Shown here: piece after piece, positions 37,585 to 47,762 of the stretch
How the letters are laid out: each line of letters begins with the position of its first letter
Numbering within the stretch: position 1 is the first letter of the stretch
Source: Methylobacter psychrophilus
Lineage (GTDB): Bacteria; Pseudomonadota; Gammaproteobacteria; Methylococcales; Methylomonadaceae
Direction: 5' to 3'
Length of the DNA stretch: 64,000 nt
NCBI RefSeq assembly: GCF_025583945.1
Contig: NZ_JAOEGU010000004.1
Location: 1-64,000, forward strand
Notes under the pieces: model-generated
The model's database searches: none
What the model saw: only the letters and a program-made list of their open reading frames with translations
Told to the model about the DNA's origin: nothing
Position numbers and translations under genes: made by a program

Positions 37585-38307
37585 TTATAGTTTGGTTTGT
37601 ACGGGCTATTTCTGTGTGTTAAGTAAATGACTAAAATGTTTTTAGTTTATTCAAATGCGCTTGATTTCATAAGTCGATCTTGCATTAAAGGCTTTTAAGT
37701 GGATGCGTAAGCGTTACAGGAAAGCATTGCAGATTGAAGTTAAAGGCTTTAACGCTAATCCTAATCTTGGTGGTTTCTATAAGTCAATGTAGGTTGTTTT
37801 TATTTGCGAGTTGCCAGAATAGGTGCGGCGAATAAAGCAACCAAGTTAATGCCTATTCAGTCAAGCCGATTGCCATGGCATGTGCTCGGTGTCCTCTATT
37901 TTTTTTAAATCGAGACGCGTCAGTAAGTTTAAATGGCGGTCTTGGGTTTTTATGATGGTATTGATAGTTGTGGTTATAAAGGTTGCTTCAAAGGGTGTTT
38001 TAAAATTCACTTTCTTTTTATAATAGCCAGGCACTTTTCTTTGTGAGTAAGGGTGTTCTTCATTTTAAAGCAAAAATAGTCAGCAGTTGAGGTGTAAAGT
38101 CCGTCAGTCCCTCAGGTTTCCCTGATATATTTTTTAAAATAAATGTTGTTTTTTAAAGGCTTTAGTGATTTTATCGGTGTCTTTCTTGTTTGGTGAACTC
38201 ATTGAATAGTATGGTTTTATTGTTCTTTTAGGTTGTAGTTAGTTACGCTTGATATATTGCGATTAATAGTTTGAATCTTTTAATGGTGTTATTAAGAAAA
38301 TAAATGA
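37585..38307. other. 723-bp intergenic region
   Basis: No gene or RNA recognised; short frames lack ribosome sites and are AT-rich. It replaces ychF, which often follows pth, and separates the prs-pth group from the tRNA-tuf operon. Degenerate sequence of a lost gene or element is possible, but I found no readable remnant. Confidence 0.5.
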
Positions 38308-38336
38308 TTGACAGTTGGTGTCTTGTAAAAGATAAT
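38308..38336 (+). promoter_or_regulatory. Sigma-70 promoter of the tRNA-tuf operon
   Basis: TTGACA (38308-38313), exactly 17 bases, then GATAAT (38331-38336). The tRNA-Tyr gene starts 20 bases later. A near-consensus promoter, as expected for stable RNA genes. Confidence 0.85.
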
Positions 38337-38355
38337 AGTCAGCTTACCCGATATA

Positions 38356-38440
38356 GGAGGGGTTCCCGAGCGGCCAAAGGGATCAGACTGTAAATCTGCC
38401 GGCTCTGCCTTCGGAGGTTCGAATCCTCCCCCCTCCACCA
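38356..38440 (+). tRNA. tRNA-Tyr (GUA)
   Basis: 85 bases with a long variable arm and encoded CCA. Acceptor GGAGGGG pairs with CCCCTCC; anticodon GTA in GACTGTAAATC. First gene after the strong promoter. Confidence 0.96.
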
Positions 38441-38462
38441 TCATCTTGAATTTAAAAAATCT

Positions 38463-38536
38463 GCGGGTGTAGTTCAATGGTAGAACTCCAGCCTTCCAAG
38501 CTGATCACGTGGGTTCGATTCCCATCACCCGCTCCA
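38463..38536 (+). tRNA. tRNA-Gly (UCC)
   Basis: 74 bases including CCA. Acceptor GCGGGTG pairs with CACCCGC; anticodon TCC in CCTTCCAAG. Confidence 0.96.
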
Positions 38537-38551
38537 AATTTCTGAGATTAA

Positions 38552-38627
<76 letters not shown>

Positions 38628-38659
38628 TATTGTATTGCGATTGTTATTAGGTGTGAGTT

Positions 38660-39850
38660 ATGGCCAAAGAAAAATTTTCACGTAGTAAGCCCCACGTAAA
38701 CGTGGGCACAATCGGTCACGTTGACCACGGCAAAACAACGCTAACTGCTGCTTTAACAACGGTAATGGCTAAATTGCACGGTGGTGCAGTTAAAGCATTT
38801 GACCAGATTGATAATGCACCTGAAGAGCGTGCTCGCGGTATCACCATTGCTACGTCACACGTAGAATATGAATCTGCGGTTCGCCATTATGCTCACGTTG
38901 ACTGTCCAGGTCATGCTGATTATGTAAAGAACATGATCACCGGTGCGGCGCAAATGGATGGTGCCATTTTGGTCTGTTCAGCTGCTGACGGTCCTATGCC
39001 GCAAACCAGAGAGCACATCCTGTTATCAAGGCAAGTTGGTGTTCCTTATGTTGTGGTATTCCTCAATAAAGCTGATATGGTTGACGATGAAGAGTTGATC
39101 GAATTGGTTGAAATGGAATTGAGAGAATTGCTGGATATGTACGAATTTCCAGGCGATGATACTCCTATCATCAGAGGTTCGGCGCTACTTGCATTGCAAG
39201 GCGATGAAAGTGAAATCGGCATGCCTTCAGTTATTAAGTTGGTGGAGGCTCTGGATACTTACATTCCTTTGCCGGAAAGAGCAATCGATGGTGCGTTCTT
39301 GATGCCTATTGAAGATGTATTCTCTATTTCAGGTCGTGGTACGGTAGTAACCGGTCGTATAGAGCGTGGTATTATCAAGGTTGGTCAGGAAGTTGAAATC
39401 GTTGGTATTCGACCAACAGTAACAACCACTGTTACCGGTGTTGAAATGTTCCGTAAATTGCTTGATCAAGGTGAGGCTGGCGATAACGTTGGTTTGTTAT
39501 TGAGAGGTACCAAAAGAGACGACGTAGAGCGTGGTCAAGTTTTGGCACACAAAGGCACTATTAAGCCACACGCGTTTTTCAACGCAGAAATTTATATATT
39601 GTCAAAAGATGAAGGCGGTCGTCATACACCATTCTTTAATGGTTATCGTCCACAATTTTACTTCAGAACTACTGATGTAACCGGTGCGGTTGATCTGCCA
39701 GAAGGCGTTGAAATGGTAATGCCTGGTGACAATATATCTGTAAAAGTTAAATTGATTTCACCGATCGCTATGGAAGACGGCTTGCGTTTCGCAATTCGTG
39801 AAGGTGGTCGTACAGTAGGTGCGGGCGTTGTTGCATCAATACTTGAATAG
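38660..39850 (+). CDS. tuf: Elongation factor Tu, copy 1
   Basis: Delivers aminoacyl-tRNA to the ribosome. 396 residues. GTPase motifs: P-loop GHVDHGKT at 19-26, DCPG in the switch II region, and NKAD at about 136-139. Domains 2 and 3 are complete. The DNA from the ATG to 39841 is identical to copy 2 (55169-56350); only the last three codons and the stop differ (this copy ends S-I-L-E). Located in the tRNA-secE cluster, the tufB position. Confidence 0.98.
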   Translation: MAKEKFSRSKPHVNVGTIGHVDHGKTTLTAALTTVMAKLHGGAVKAFDQIDNAPEERARGITIATSHVEYESAVRHYAHVDCPGHADYVKNMITGAAQMDGAILVCSAADGPMPQTREHILLSRQVGVPYVVVFLNKADMVDDEELIELVEMELRELLDMYEFPGDDTPIIRGSALLALQGDESEIGMPSVIKLVEALDTYIPLPERAIDGAFLMPIEDVFSISGRGTVVTGRIERGIIKVGQEVEIVGIRPTVTTTVTGVEMFRKLLDQGEAGDNVGLLLRGTKRDDVERGQVLAHKGTIKPHAFFNAEIYILSKDEGGRHTPFFNGYRPQFYFRTTDVTGAVDLPEGVEMVMPGDNISVKVKLISPIAMEDGLRFAIREGGRTVGAGVVASILE

Positions 39851-39898
39851 TGCTTCAAATTAGTATAACATAGCAAGTTCTGTAAAGTTTGTCTGAAT

Positions 39899-39974
39899 AG
39901 GTCAGTAGTTCAATTGGTAGAATGGCGGTCTCCAAAACCGCTGGTTGGGGGTTCGAGCCCCTCCTGGCCTGCCA
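39899..39974 (+). tRNA. tRNA-Trp (CCA)
   Basis: 76 bases including the terminal CCA. Acceptor AGGTCAG pairs with CTGGCCT (one wobble); anticodon CCA in TCTCCAAAA. Between tuf and secE, a common gammaproteobacterial position. Confidence 0.96.
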
Positions 39975-40017
39975 GTCAGATTAAACAAATCGATATTTCT
40001 TATAATAATAAATACAC

Positions 40018-40413
40018 ATGAATACTCAAGCAGAGCCGGCAGCATCAGTTGCTGATATTGTCAAGCAGGTTTTTTCTGTTGTCCTGATAGTCGCTGGTAT
40101 AGCAGCATTCTACTATTTCTCAGCAGATCATTCTTCTTTCAAAGAAGTCCGTCTATTATATCGAGTCCTGGGCTTGGTTGCTGTCATGTTGGTTGCATTA
40201 AGTATGCTGTTGACTACTGGATTGGGTCGTGATGTTTGGGGTTTCGCACTAGAATCCCGCCAAGAAGTCAGGAAGGTAGTGTGGCCGACTCGCGAAGAAA
40301 CTATTCGCACTACCTTGCTAGTATTCGCTATGGTGTTTATTGTTGGGTTGATTCTCTGGTTGTTGGATATGTTCCTCTTCTGGGGTGTTCGTTATTTGAC
40401 TGGTCAGGGGTAA
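40018..40413 (+). CDS. secE: Preprotein translocase subunit SecE
   Basis: 131 residues with three membrane helices (about 17-37, 48-66 and 100-120), the three-helix form found in E. coli. The conserved cytoplasmic amphipathic helix and loop [16 protein letters not shown] stands before the last helix. Part of SecYEG. The nusG gene begins four bases after its stop. Confidence 0.95.
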   Translation: MNTQAEPAASVADIVKQVFSVVLIVAGIAAFYYFSADHSSFKEVRLLYRVLGLVAVMLVALSMLLTTGLGRDVWGFALESRQEVRKVVWPTREETIRTTLLVFAMVFIVGLILWLLDMFLFWGVRYLTGQG

Positions 40414-40417
40414 GGTA

Positions 40418-40951
40418 ATGGCGCTACGTTGGTATGTTGTTCACGCCTACTCAAACTTTGAAAATAAAGTTAAGCAAGCATTGGAAGACAGGATAAAGAG
40501 AGAAGGTCTTGAACATTGTTTCGGGAAAATTCTCGTCCCTACCGAAGAAATTGTTGAGATGCGTATGGGGCAACAACGTAAAAGTGAAAGAAAATTTTTT
40601 CCTGGTTATGTCCTTGTTCAGATGGAGTTGACTGATGAGACATGGCATTTGGTTAAAGACGTTCCCAGGGTATTAGGTTTTATTGGTGGAACTTCAGATC
40701 GTCCTGCACCTATCTCAGAAAAAGAAGCTTTATCCATACTTAATAGGGTAGAAGAAGGCGTTAATAAACCTCGGCCTAAAACTTTATTTGAGGCTGGAGA
40801 AGTAATTAGGGTAATTGATGGCCCATTTAAGGACTTTAATGGCGTTGTTGAAGAAGTTAATTACGAAAAAAATAAATTAAAAATATCAGTGCTTATTTTT
40901 GGCAGGTCAACATCGGTTGAGTTGGGTTTTGGGCAGGTCGAAAAAGGCTGA
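40418..40951 (+). CDS. nusG: Transcription termination/antitermination protein NusG
   Basis: 177 residues from ATG 40418. The NGN domain opens [19 protein letters not shown] and holds the FFPGYVLVQ stretch that contacts RNA polymerase. The KOW domain follows at about 125-177 with [16 protein letters not shown], which links to S10 or Rho. Co-transcribed with secE; a hairpin with U-run follows. Confidence 0.97.
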   Translation: MALRWYVVHAYSNFENKVKQALEDRIKREGLEHCFGKILVPTEEIVEMRMGQQRKSERKFFPGYVLVQMELTDETWHLVKDVPRVLGFIGGTSDRPAPISEKEALSILNRVEEGVNKPRPKTLFEAGEVIRVIDGPFKDFNGVVEEVNYEKNKLKISVLIFGRSTSVELGFGQVEKG

Positions 40952-40990
40952 TATAAAAAACGTAAACATTGCGTTTGTTTTGTTTTACCG

Positions 40991-41020
40991 AATCTTTGTC
41001 TGAGTAAGGCAGAGATTTTT
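40991..41020 (+). terminator. Terminator or attenuator between nusG and rplK
   Basis: AATCTTTGTCT (40991-41001) pairs fully, counting G-U wobbles, with AGGCAGAGATT (41007-41017) around a five-base loop, and TTTTT stands at its end (41016-41020). It separates secE-nusG from the L11 operon as in E. coli. The L11 promoter is not resolved. Confidence 0.6.
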
Positions 41021-41068
41021 GTGTCTAGGGGGAGCTGAAAAGCGTTTGTACCCATATTGGAGTAAAAA

Positions 41069-41500
41069 ATGGCAAAAAAAATAACAGCATATATAAAACT
41101 GCAAGTAAAAGCAGGTGAAGCTAACCCAAGTCCACCAGTAGGGCCTGCGTTAGGTCAGCGTGGTGTAAATATCATGGAGTTTTGTAAAGCATTTAATGCC
41201 AAAACACAAGATGTAGAAAAAGGCTTGCCTCTTCCCGTTGTTATTACAGTTTATAGCGATCGTAGCTTTACTTTTATTACAAAAACTCCTCCAGCTTCAA
41301 TTCTACTGAAGAAAGCGGTAGGTATAAAAAGTGGTAGTAGTAACCCCAATACCAAAAAAGTCGGCACAGTGACTGTGGCGCAATTGGAAGAAATAGCTAA
41401 AACAAAAATGGAAGATTTGAATGCAGCAAATCTTGAAGCAGCGATAAAAACAATTGCAGGTAGTGCGCGTAGCATGGGCCTGACTGTGGAGGGTTTGTAA
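41069..41500 (+). CDS. rplK: 50S ribosomal protein L11
   Basis: 143 residues; part of the L7/L12 stalk base and of the thiostrepton/RelA-responsive site. The N-terminal domain opens [38 protein letters not shown] is the conserved linker segment; the rRNA-binding C-terminal domain ends [11 protein letters not shown]. Its TAA overlaps the rplA ATG by one base. Confidence 0.98.
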   Translation: MAKKITAYIKLQVKAGEANPSPPVGPALGQRGVNIMEFCKAFNAKTQDVEKGLPLPVVITVYSDRSFTFITKTPPASILLKKAVGIKSGSSNPNTKKVGTVTVAQLEEIAKTKMEDLNAANLEAAIKTIAGSARSMGLTVEGL

Positions 41501-42195
41501 TGGCTAAGTTATCAAAAAAAGCAAAGCTAATTAAAAGTAAGGTCGATAGAGCTAAGCAATATTCAGTCACTGAAGCAGTGCAAATATTGAAAGAACTAGG
41601 TACTGCAAAGTTTAATGAAGCCATTGATGTTAGTGTTAATTTAGGTGTTGATCCACGTAAATCTGATCAGAATGTACGTGGAGCGACTGTGCTTCCAAAT
41701 GGTACAGGAAAAACAGTTCGCGTGGCGGTATTTACTCAAGGCCCGAACGCAGATGCAGCAAAAGCTGCAGGTGCTGATATTGTTGGTATGGAAGATCTTG
41801 CTGAGTTGGTTAAAAAAGGCCAAATGGACTTTGATGTGGTTATTGCGTCCCCTGATGCGATGAGAGTCGTTGGACAGTTAGGTCAGATTTTAGGTCCTAG
41901 AGGTTTGATGCCAAATCCTAAAGTAGGTACGGTAACTGCAGATGTCGCTACAGCTGTAAAAAATGCTAAATCCGGACAGGTGCGTTACCGAACTGATAAA
42001 GCAGGTATTATTCACTGCACATTAGGCAAGGTTACTTTTGATGTGGCCGATATTCAAGGAAACTTGGAAGCGTTGTTGTCAGACTTAAGAAAAGCCAAGC
42101 CGACAGCTGCAAAAGGTATTTATATTAAAAAGATAACCTTGTCTTCAACTATGGGCCCAGGTCTATGGCTAGACGCAAGTAGTATTGCAAGCTAA
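41500..42195 (+). CDS. rplA: 50S ribosomal protein L1
   Basis: 231 residues. Forms the mobile L1 stalk near the E site and, in the families studied, represses the L11 operon by binding its mRNA. Signature [12 protein letters not shown] and the [11 protein letters not shown] region are present. The start overlaps the rplK stop (TAATG). Confidence 0.97.
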   Translation: MAKLSKKAKLIKSKVDRAKQYSVTEAVQILKELGTAKFNEAIDVSVNLGVDPRKSDQNVRGATVLPNGTGKTVRVAVFTQGPNADAAKAAGADIVGMEDLAELVKKGQMDFDVVIASPDAMRVVGQLGQILGPRGLMPNPKVGTVTADVATAVKNAKSGQVRYRTDKAGIIHCTLGKVTFDVADIQGNLEALLSDLRKAKPTAAKGIYIKKITLSSTMGPGLWLDASSIAS

Positions 42196-42379
42196 AAAAT
42201 ATAAAAGACTTTCGGTTGCCGTTTAGCACGGTAACCGTCAAAGACCGCAGGGGTTGTAGAACTTAATTTTCCTGCGTAGACGGGAATTGAACCTGAATAA
42301 GGGGAGAGGCCGTAAGGGGCATCTGAAAAGATGTGTTTTATTAATTCTGGGAATACCAGAAAAATACCGGAGCTAAGCT
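42196..42379 (+). promoter_or_regulatory. L10 leader region (rplJL autoregulation)
   Basis: The 184-bp gap before rplJ is GC-richer than its surroundings and has several self-complementary pieces (for example CGGTTGCCGTTT and ACGGTAACCG). In E. coli and relatives the same place carries the L10 leader, bound by L10-(L12) complexes to switch off translation. I infer the same here from position; the exact fold is not worked out. Confidence 0.55.
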
Positions 42380-42877
42380 GTGGCACTAAATTTAGACGGC
42401 AAAAAAGCTGTCGTAGAAGAAGTAGCTCAATTCGCTGCAAAAGCACATTCTGCTGTTGTAGCAGAGTATCGTGGACTAACTGTCACGGAATTAACTGAAC
42501 TACGTAAAACGGCGAGAGAGACTGGCGTTTATCTACGTGTAGTTAAAAATACATTGGCAAAACGCGCTGTTGCGGGAACGGAATTTGAATGTATGCAAGA
42601 TGGGCTGACAGGTCCATTATTAATTGCATTTTCTATGGAAGATCCTGGTTCTGCCGGACGTTTGATCAGTAACTTTGCCAAAACACATGACAAATTAATT
42701 ACCAAGATTGTTGCTATTGGTGGTCAGGCGTTTGACGGGTCTGAGCTTGCTCGATTGGCAAGTCTGCCTACACGCGATCAAGGTATCAGTATGTTGATGT
42801 CTGTAATGAAGGCACCTGTAGAGAAATTTGTGCGTACCTTGGCAGCCGTTAAAGAACAAATGCAAGAAGCCGCATAA
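42380..42877 (+). CDS. rplJ: 50S ribosomal protein L10
   Basis: 165 residues starting at GTG 42380 with CGGAG in front. N-terminal rRNA-binding domain contains EYRGLTVTELTELRKTAR; the C-terminal helix binds L7/L12 dimers. Forms the stalk with rplL downstream. Confidence 0.97.
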   Translation: MALNLDGKKAVVEEVAQFAAKAHSAVVAEYRGLTVTELTELRKTARETGVYLRVVKNTLAKRAVAGTEFECMQDGLTGPLLIAFSMEDPGSAGRLISNFAKTHDKLITKIVAIGGQAFDGSELARLASLPTRDQGISMLMSVMKAPVEKFVRTLAAVKEQMQEAA

Positions 42878-42924
42878 ACACTATATATCCAGTTTAAAAC
42901 CAAATTATTTTAGAGGAATACACA

Positions 42925-43293
42925 ATGGCGATTTCACAAGCCGATATCTTAGAAGCAGTATCCAGCATGACTGTTATGGAAATTGTTGATTTAATTTCAG
43001 CAATGGAAGAAAAGTTCGGCGTATCTGCAGCTGCTGCAGTTGCTGCTGCTCCTAGTGCGGCTGCCGCAGTAGTTGAAGAGCAAACAGAATTTGATGTTAT
43101 TTTGACATCTTTTGGTGCAAATAAGGTTGCTGTTATTAAAACAGTGCGTAGTATCACTGGTTTAGGCTTAAAAGAAGCCAAAGATGCAGTTGAAGGCGTT
43201 CCTACAGTTCTAAAAGAAGGTATCCCTAAAGCTGAAGCTGAAGATATTAAAAAGCAGCTGACTGATGCTGGCGCTACTGTCGAAATTAAATAA
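42925..43293 (+). CDS. rplL: 50S ribosomal protein L7/L12
   Basis: 122 residues from ATG 42925 (GAGGAA upstream). N-terminal dimer domain, an Ala-rich hinge ([18 protein letters not shown]) and the factor-binding C-terminal domain with [20 protein letters not shown]. Recruits translational GTPases such as EF-Tu and EF-G. Confidence 0.98.
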   Translation: MAISQADILEAVSSMTVMEIVDLISAMEEKFGVSAAAAVAAAPSAAAAVVEEQTEFDVILTSFGANKVAVIKTVRSITGLGLKEAKDAVEGVPTVLKEGIPKAEAEDIKKQLTDAGATVEIK

Positions 43294-43312
43294 TAAATTT
43301 TGACGAAACTGA

Positions 43313-43374
43313 AGAGACACATTTATAGTGTCTCTACTTAAGTATGGCTGGTGGCACTATGTCACCGGCCTTTT
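43313..43374 (+). terminator. Two hairpins between rplL and rpoB (attenuator)
   Basis: First: AGAGACAC (43313-43320) with GTGTCTCT (43328-43335). Second: GGCTGGTG (43346-43353) with CACCGGCC (43363-43370), then TTTT. In E. coli a partial terminator and an RNase III site lie in the same gap and lower rpoBC expression relative to the ribosomal genes; the second hairpin suits the attenuator and the first could be a processing site. Confidence 0.6.
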
Positions 43375-43432
43375 ACTGTTTGTAACAAATACACAGTAGA
43401 AATAATTCATGACGAAAAGGTTTGGAAGCGAT

Positions 43433-46400
43433 ATGTCCTACTCTTTTACCGAAAAAAAGCGTATTCGAAATAACTTTGGGAAAAGTACTGAGGTACTTGA
43501 GGTTCCCTATCTCTTGGCAACTCAGATTAATTCATATGCCGGCTTTTTGCAATCTGGCGTTACGCCTGAAAAGCGCTTGGACACTGGATTGCATGCCGCA
43601 TTCTCCAGTGTTTTTCCTATTGATAGTCATTCTGGCTATGCTGTGCTGGAATATGTTAGGTATAGGTTGGGTGAGCCCACTTTTGACGTAAGAGAGTGTC
43701 AGCAAAGAGGGGCGACTTATGCTGCTCCTTTACGCGTATTAGTGCGTCTGGTTATCTATGATAAAGAAGCCTCTGCTAATGCCAAGGTTGTTAAAGACAT
43801 TCGCGAGCAAGAAGTCTATATGGGTGAATTGCCCTTAATGACTGATAATGGCACTTTTGTTATCAACGGCACTGAGCGTGTTATTGTGTCGCAGTTGCAT
43901 CGTTCGCCAGGTGTATTCTTTGATCATGATAAAGGTAAGACTCATTCATCAGGAAAGTTATTATTCAATGCCCGGGTAATTCCGTATCGCGGTTCTTGGC
44001 TTGATTTTGAATTTGATCATAAAGACTGTGTTTATGTGCGGATTGATCGCCGCAGAAAAATACCAGCAACGATTTTATTAAGAGGTTTAGGTTACGATAA
44101 CGAAGAAATGATTAAAATTTTCTTCGAAACTAACAAATTTACCTTAACTGCACAAAAATGCCTGTTTAATATTGTTCCTGAAAGAATGCGTGGCGAAATT
44201 GCAGCATTTGATATTAAGCATAACGACCAGGTTTTGGTAGAAGAGGGGCGTCGAATCACTGCCAAGCATATTCGCGAGATGAACAAAGCCGGGTTGACTG
44301 AAGTTGACGTTCCCAGAGAGTATCTGGTGGGTAAAATTCTTGGTCATAATCTTGTTGATCAATCAACAGGCGAGTTAGTTGCCAGTGTTAATGATGTACT
44401 GACATCTCCTGTGATAGAGCGATGTATAGAAAGTGGTATTACTGAAATTAATACCCTGTTTGTTAACGACCTGGACAATGGCCCGTACATCAGTAATGCA
44501 ATGAAAATAGATACAACCTCAAATGCTTTAGAGGCATTAGTTGAGATCTATCGTATGATGCGTCCTGGCGAGCCACCGACTAAAGAATCTGCCGAGAATT
44601 TATTTCAGAATTTATTTTTTACTGACGAACGATATGATTTGTCTACCGTTGGTAGAATGAAATTTAATCGTCGCCTGGGTCGTGAAGAAACGACAGGTCC
44701 GGGTACGTTAACCAAAGAAGATATTATTGATGCCCTTAAAGAATTAATCGCTATTCGTAATGGTAATGGCACTGTTGACGATATTGATCATTTAGGTAAT
44801 AGGCGGGTACGTTCTGTTGGTGAGATGATTGAAAATCAATTTCGTGTTGGTTTGGTTCGGGTTGAGCGCGCCGTTAAAGAGCGATTGACGTTGGCTGATT
44901 CTGAAGGCTTGATGCCGCAAGAAATTATTAATGCAAAGCCTGTTTCTGCTGCCGTTAAAGAATTTTTCGGCTCAAGTCAGTTGTCGCAGTTTATGGATCA
45001 AAATAATCCATTATCGCAAGTGACTCATAAGCGCCGTGTATCTGCTTTGGGACCTGGCGGTTTGGCAAGAGAACGTGCCGGTTTTGAAGTTCGTGACGTA
45101 CATGCTACTCATTATGGTCGTGTCTGCCCAATTGAAACGCCTGAAGGGCCAAACATTGGTTTAATTAATTCGTTATCAGTATATGCTCGTACCAATGGTT
45201 ACGGTTTCTTGGAAACACCTTATAGAAAAGTAATTAATGGTGTAGTAACTGATGAAGTCGATTACCTTTCTGCTATTGAAGAGGGTGAGTTTGTTATTGC
45301 TCAGGCCAGTGTTGCCGTTGATGAAAAAGGCAAATTGGTAGAAGGTTTGGTGTCCTGTCGTCATAAGGATGAATTTGCTTTGGCAATGTCTGATACTGTG
45401 CAGTACATGGACGTCTCTTCAAAGCAGATTGTATCAGTTGCGGCATCTATTATTCCGTTTCTTGAACATGATGATGCTAACCGTGCCTTGATGGGTTCTA
45501 ACATGCAACGTCAGGCTGTTCCTACATTAAGAGCTGAAAAGCCATTAGTGGGTACGGGTATGGAAAGAATTGTTGCCAAAGACTCAGGAGTAACAGTAGT
45601 TGCTGCTCGTGGCGGTAGTATTGAAGCTGTGGATGCCGCAAGAATCGTTGTGCGCGTCAACGACACGGAAACCGAAACAGGTGCTCCGGGTGTTGATATT
45701 TATAACCTGACCAAATATACGCGCTCAAATCAAAATACTTGTATTAATCAAAAGCCTTTGGTGAAGCCTGGCGATATAGTTAATGCAGGTGATATTATGG
45801 CTGATGGACCGTCTACCGATATGGGCGAGTTGGCTTTGGGTCAGAATATGTTGGTCGCGTTTATGCCCTGGAATGGCTATAACTTTGAGGATTCTATTTT
45901 AGTATCCGAGCGTGTTGTTAAAGAAGACCGTTTTACTACGATTCACATCGAAGAAAAAACATGCGTTGCCAGAGATACCAAACATAGTCCGGAAGAAATT
46001 ACGGCCGATATTCCTAATGTCAGCGAAGAAGCCTTGTCCAAACTTGACGCTTCGGGAATTGTATACGTAGGAGCCGAAGTCAAAGGTGGTGATATCTTGG
46101 TGGGTAAAGTCACGCCAAAAGGTGAGACTCAATTAACACCCGAAGAAAAACTATTACGTGCAATTTTTGGTGAAAAAGCCGCCGATGTAAAAGATACGTC
46201 ATTACGTGTTCCTGGTAGTATTGAGGGTACGGTTATTGATGTTCAGGTATTTACTCGTGATGGCGTAAAGAAAGACAAGCGCGCTCTTGATATTGAGCAG
46301 GAAGAGATTAAGCGTTACAGAAAAGATCTGGATGATCAGCTTAAAATTCTGGAAGAAGATATTTTCGCTCGTGTTGCCAGAATGCTGGTAGGCAAAGTTG

Positions 46401-47524
46401 CCCAAGCAGGACCCGGTGGACATAAAGCAGGTACTGAAGTAACGCAAGCTTATTTGAATGGCTTAAGGCATTCAGAGTGGCTAAAAATCAAAATGAAAGA
46501 TGAGGATATTAATCTTCAGTTGGAAACTGTTGTTACTCAAGTTGAACAGCAAAGAAAAGATTTTGATGAAAAGTTCGAAATTAAACGTAAAAAAATAACC
46601 ATGGGCGATGATTTGGCTCCGGGTGTACTAAAGATGGTCAAGGTATATTTGGCTGTTAAGCGACGCATACAGCCAGGCGATAAGATGGCTGGCCGTCATG
46701 GAAATAAAGGTGTTATTTCCATGATCAGACCTATTGAAGATATGCCTTATACCGCTGATGGCAATCCAGTGGATATTGTTTTAAACCCTCTGGGTGTGCC
46801 TTCGCGGATGAACGTAGGTCAGGTGCTTGAAACACATTTAGGCTGGGCTGCAAAAGGCTTGGGAATCAAGATCGGTAAAATGCTTGAGGCTAAATATGAA
46901 GCAGAGAAAGAAAAAGTAACTGCTATCAGAGAGTATCTCGATAAAATCTATAATAGCAGTGGGCGTCAAGAAGATCTGGCTTCATTTTCCGATAAGGAAA
47001 TTTTGGAAATGGCGGGGAACCTGGTTGCTGGAGTACCAATGGCGACACCCGTATTTGACGGTGCCAGTGAAGATGAAATTCGTGCCATGTTGAAGTTGGC
47101 AGATTTGCCTGAGCATGGACAAGTTACGCTTTATGATGGTTTGACCGGTGAGCCGTTTGAACGGGAAGTTACCGTAGGTTACATGTATATGCTGAAGTTG
47201 AATCACTTGGTTGATGATAAGATGCATGCACGGTCAACAGGGCCTTATAGTCTTGTTACCCAGCAACCATTAGGCGGAAAAGCACAATTCGGCGGTCAAC
47301 GTTTTGGAGAAATGGAAGTCTGGGCTTTAGAAGCTTATGGTGCAGCCTATACCTTGCAGGAAATGCTGACTGTTAAATCAGATGATGTTACAGGTAGAAC
47401 GCGTATGTATAAAAACATCGTCGACGGTGATCATAAAATGGAAGCGGGTATGCCGGAATCTTTTAATGTTTTGATTAAAGAAATTCGTTCATTGGCAGTA
47501 AACATAGAATTACACCGGGAGTAG
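43433..47524 (+). CDS. rpoB: RNA polymerase beta subunit
   Basis: 1363 residues from ATG 43433; an upstream ATG at 43409 is open, but GGAAG stands six bases before 43433, and the family start is the sequence [17 protein letters not shown]. The rifampicin-pocket region [17 protein letters not shown] and [10 protein letters not shown] (about 512-545) has the residues of sensitive enzymes. Later motifs include the catalytic-site DDLAPG and [13 protein letters not shown]. Both ends are complete. Confidence 0.98.
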   Translation: MSYSFTEKKRIRNNFGKSTEVLEVPYLLATQINSYAGFLQSGVTPEKRLDTGLHAAFSSVFPIDSHSGYAVLEYVRYRLGEPTFDVRECQQRGATYAAPLRVLVRLVIYDKEASANAKVVKDIREQEVYMGELPLMTDNGTFVINGTERVIVSQLHRSPGVFFDHDKGKTHSSGKLLFNARVIPYRGSWLDFEFDHKDCVYVRIDRRRKIPATILLRGLGYDNEEMIKIFFETNKFTLTAQKCLFNIVPERMRGEIAAFDIKHNDQVLVEEGRRITAKHIREMNKAGLTEVDVPREYLVGKILGHNLVDQSTGELVASVNDVLTSPVIERCIESGITEINTLFVNDLDNGPYISNAMKIDTTSNALEALVEIYRMMRPGEPPTKESAENLFQNLFFTDERYDLSTVGRMKFNRRLGREETTGPGTLTKEDIIDALKELIAIRNGNGTVDDIDHLGNRRVRSVGEMIENQFRVGLVRVERAVKERLTLADSEGLMPQEIINAKPVSAAVKEFFGSSQLSQFMDQNNPLSQVTHKRRVSALGPGGLARERAGFEVRDVHATHYGRVCPIETPEGPNIGLINSLSVYARTNGYGFLETPYRKVINGVVTDEVDYLSAIEEGEFVIAQASVAVDEKGKLVEGLVSCRHKDEFALAMSDTVQYMDVSSKQIVSVAASIIPFLEHDDANRALMGSNMQRQAVPTLRAEKPLVGTGMERIVAKDSGVTVVAARGGSIEAVDAARIVVRVNDTETETGAPGVDIYNLTKYTRSNQNTCINQKPLVKPGDIVNAGDIMADGPSTDMGELALGQNMLVAFMPWNGYNFEDSILVSERVVKEDRFTTIHIEEKTCVARDTKHSPEEITADIPNVSEEALSKLDASGIVYVGAEVKGGDILVGKVTPKGETQLTPEEKLLRAIFGEKAADVKDTSLRVPGSIEGTVIDVQVFTRDGVKKDKRALDIEQEEIKRYRKDLDDQLKILEEDIFARVARMLVGKVAQAGPGGHKAGTEVTQAYLNGLRHSEWLKIKMKDEDINLQLETVVTQVEQQRKDFDEKFEIKRKKITMGDDLAPGVLKMVKVYLAVKRRIQPGDKMAGRHGNKGVISMIRPIEDMPYTADGNPVDIVLNPLGVPSRMNVGQVLETHLGWAAKGLGIKIGKMLEAKYEAEKEKVTAIREYLDKIYNSSGRQEDLASFSDKEILEMAGNLVAGVPMATPVFDGASEDEIRAMLKLADLPEHGQVTLYDGLTGEPFEREVTVGYMYMLKLNHLVDDKMHARSTGPYSLVTQQPLGGKAQFGGQRFGEMEVWALEAYGAAYTLQEMLTVKSDDVTGRTRMYKNIVDGDHKMEAGMPESFNVLIKEIRSLAVNIELHRE

Positions 47525-47545
47525 GATAATATCCTGGCTAGAGAT

Positions 47546-47577
47546 AGAGATGTTGCGAGGCAGCATCTCTACTTTTG
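47546..47577 (+). terminator. Terminator-like hairpin between rpoB and rpoC
   Basis: AGAGATGTTGC (47546-47556) pairs with GCAGCATCTCT (47560-47570) through 11 positions with one wobble and a three-base loop; ACTTTTG follows. It starts 22 bases after the rpoB stop. The gap of 238 bp between rpoB and rpoC is long for this pair. Confidence 0.5.
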
Positions 47578-47762
47578 TTTATAAGGGATTTAGTGCTTTA
47601 ATAAAATAAACCATTTATCTAAATTGCTTATACCTAAATTAAGTGCTCTTTTAAGCCGGTCATTTAATCTGGGCAATACCGAAATTTGTACTGTAGAGGC
47701 GCACATATCGCGCCTAAGTCTGTTCTGGACTACGCCAGAAACTATTTAAAGAGGACAAGCTC

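Noticed and set aside
37585-38307. Degenerate transposase or lost ychF
   Set aside because: No frame showed readable similarity to either; it is left as an unassigned gap.
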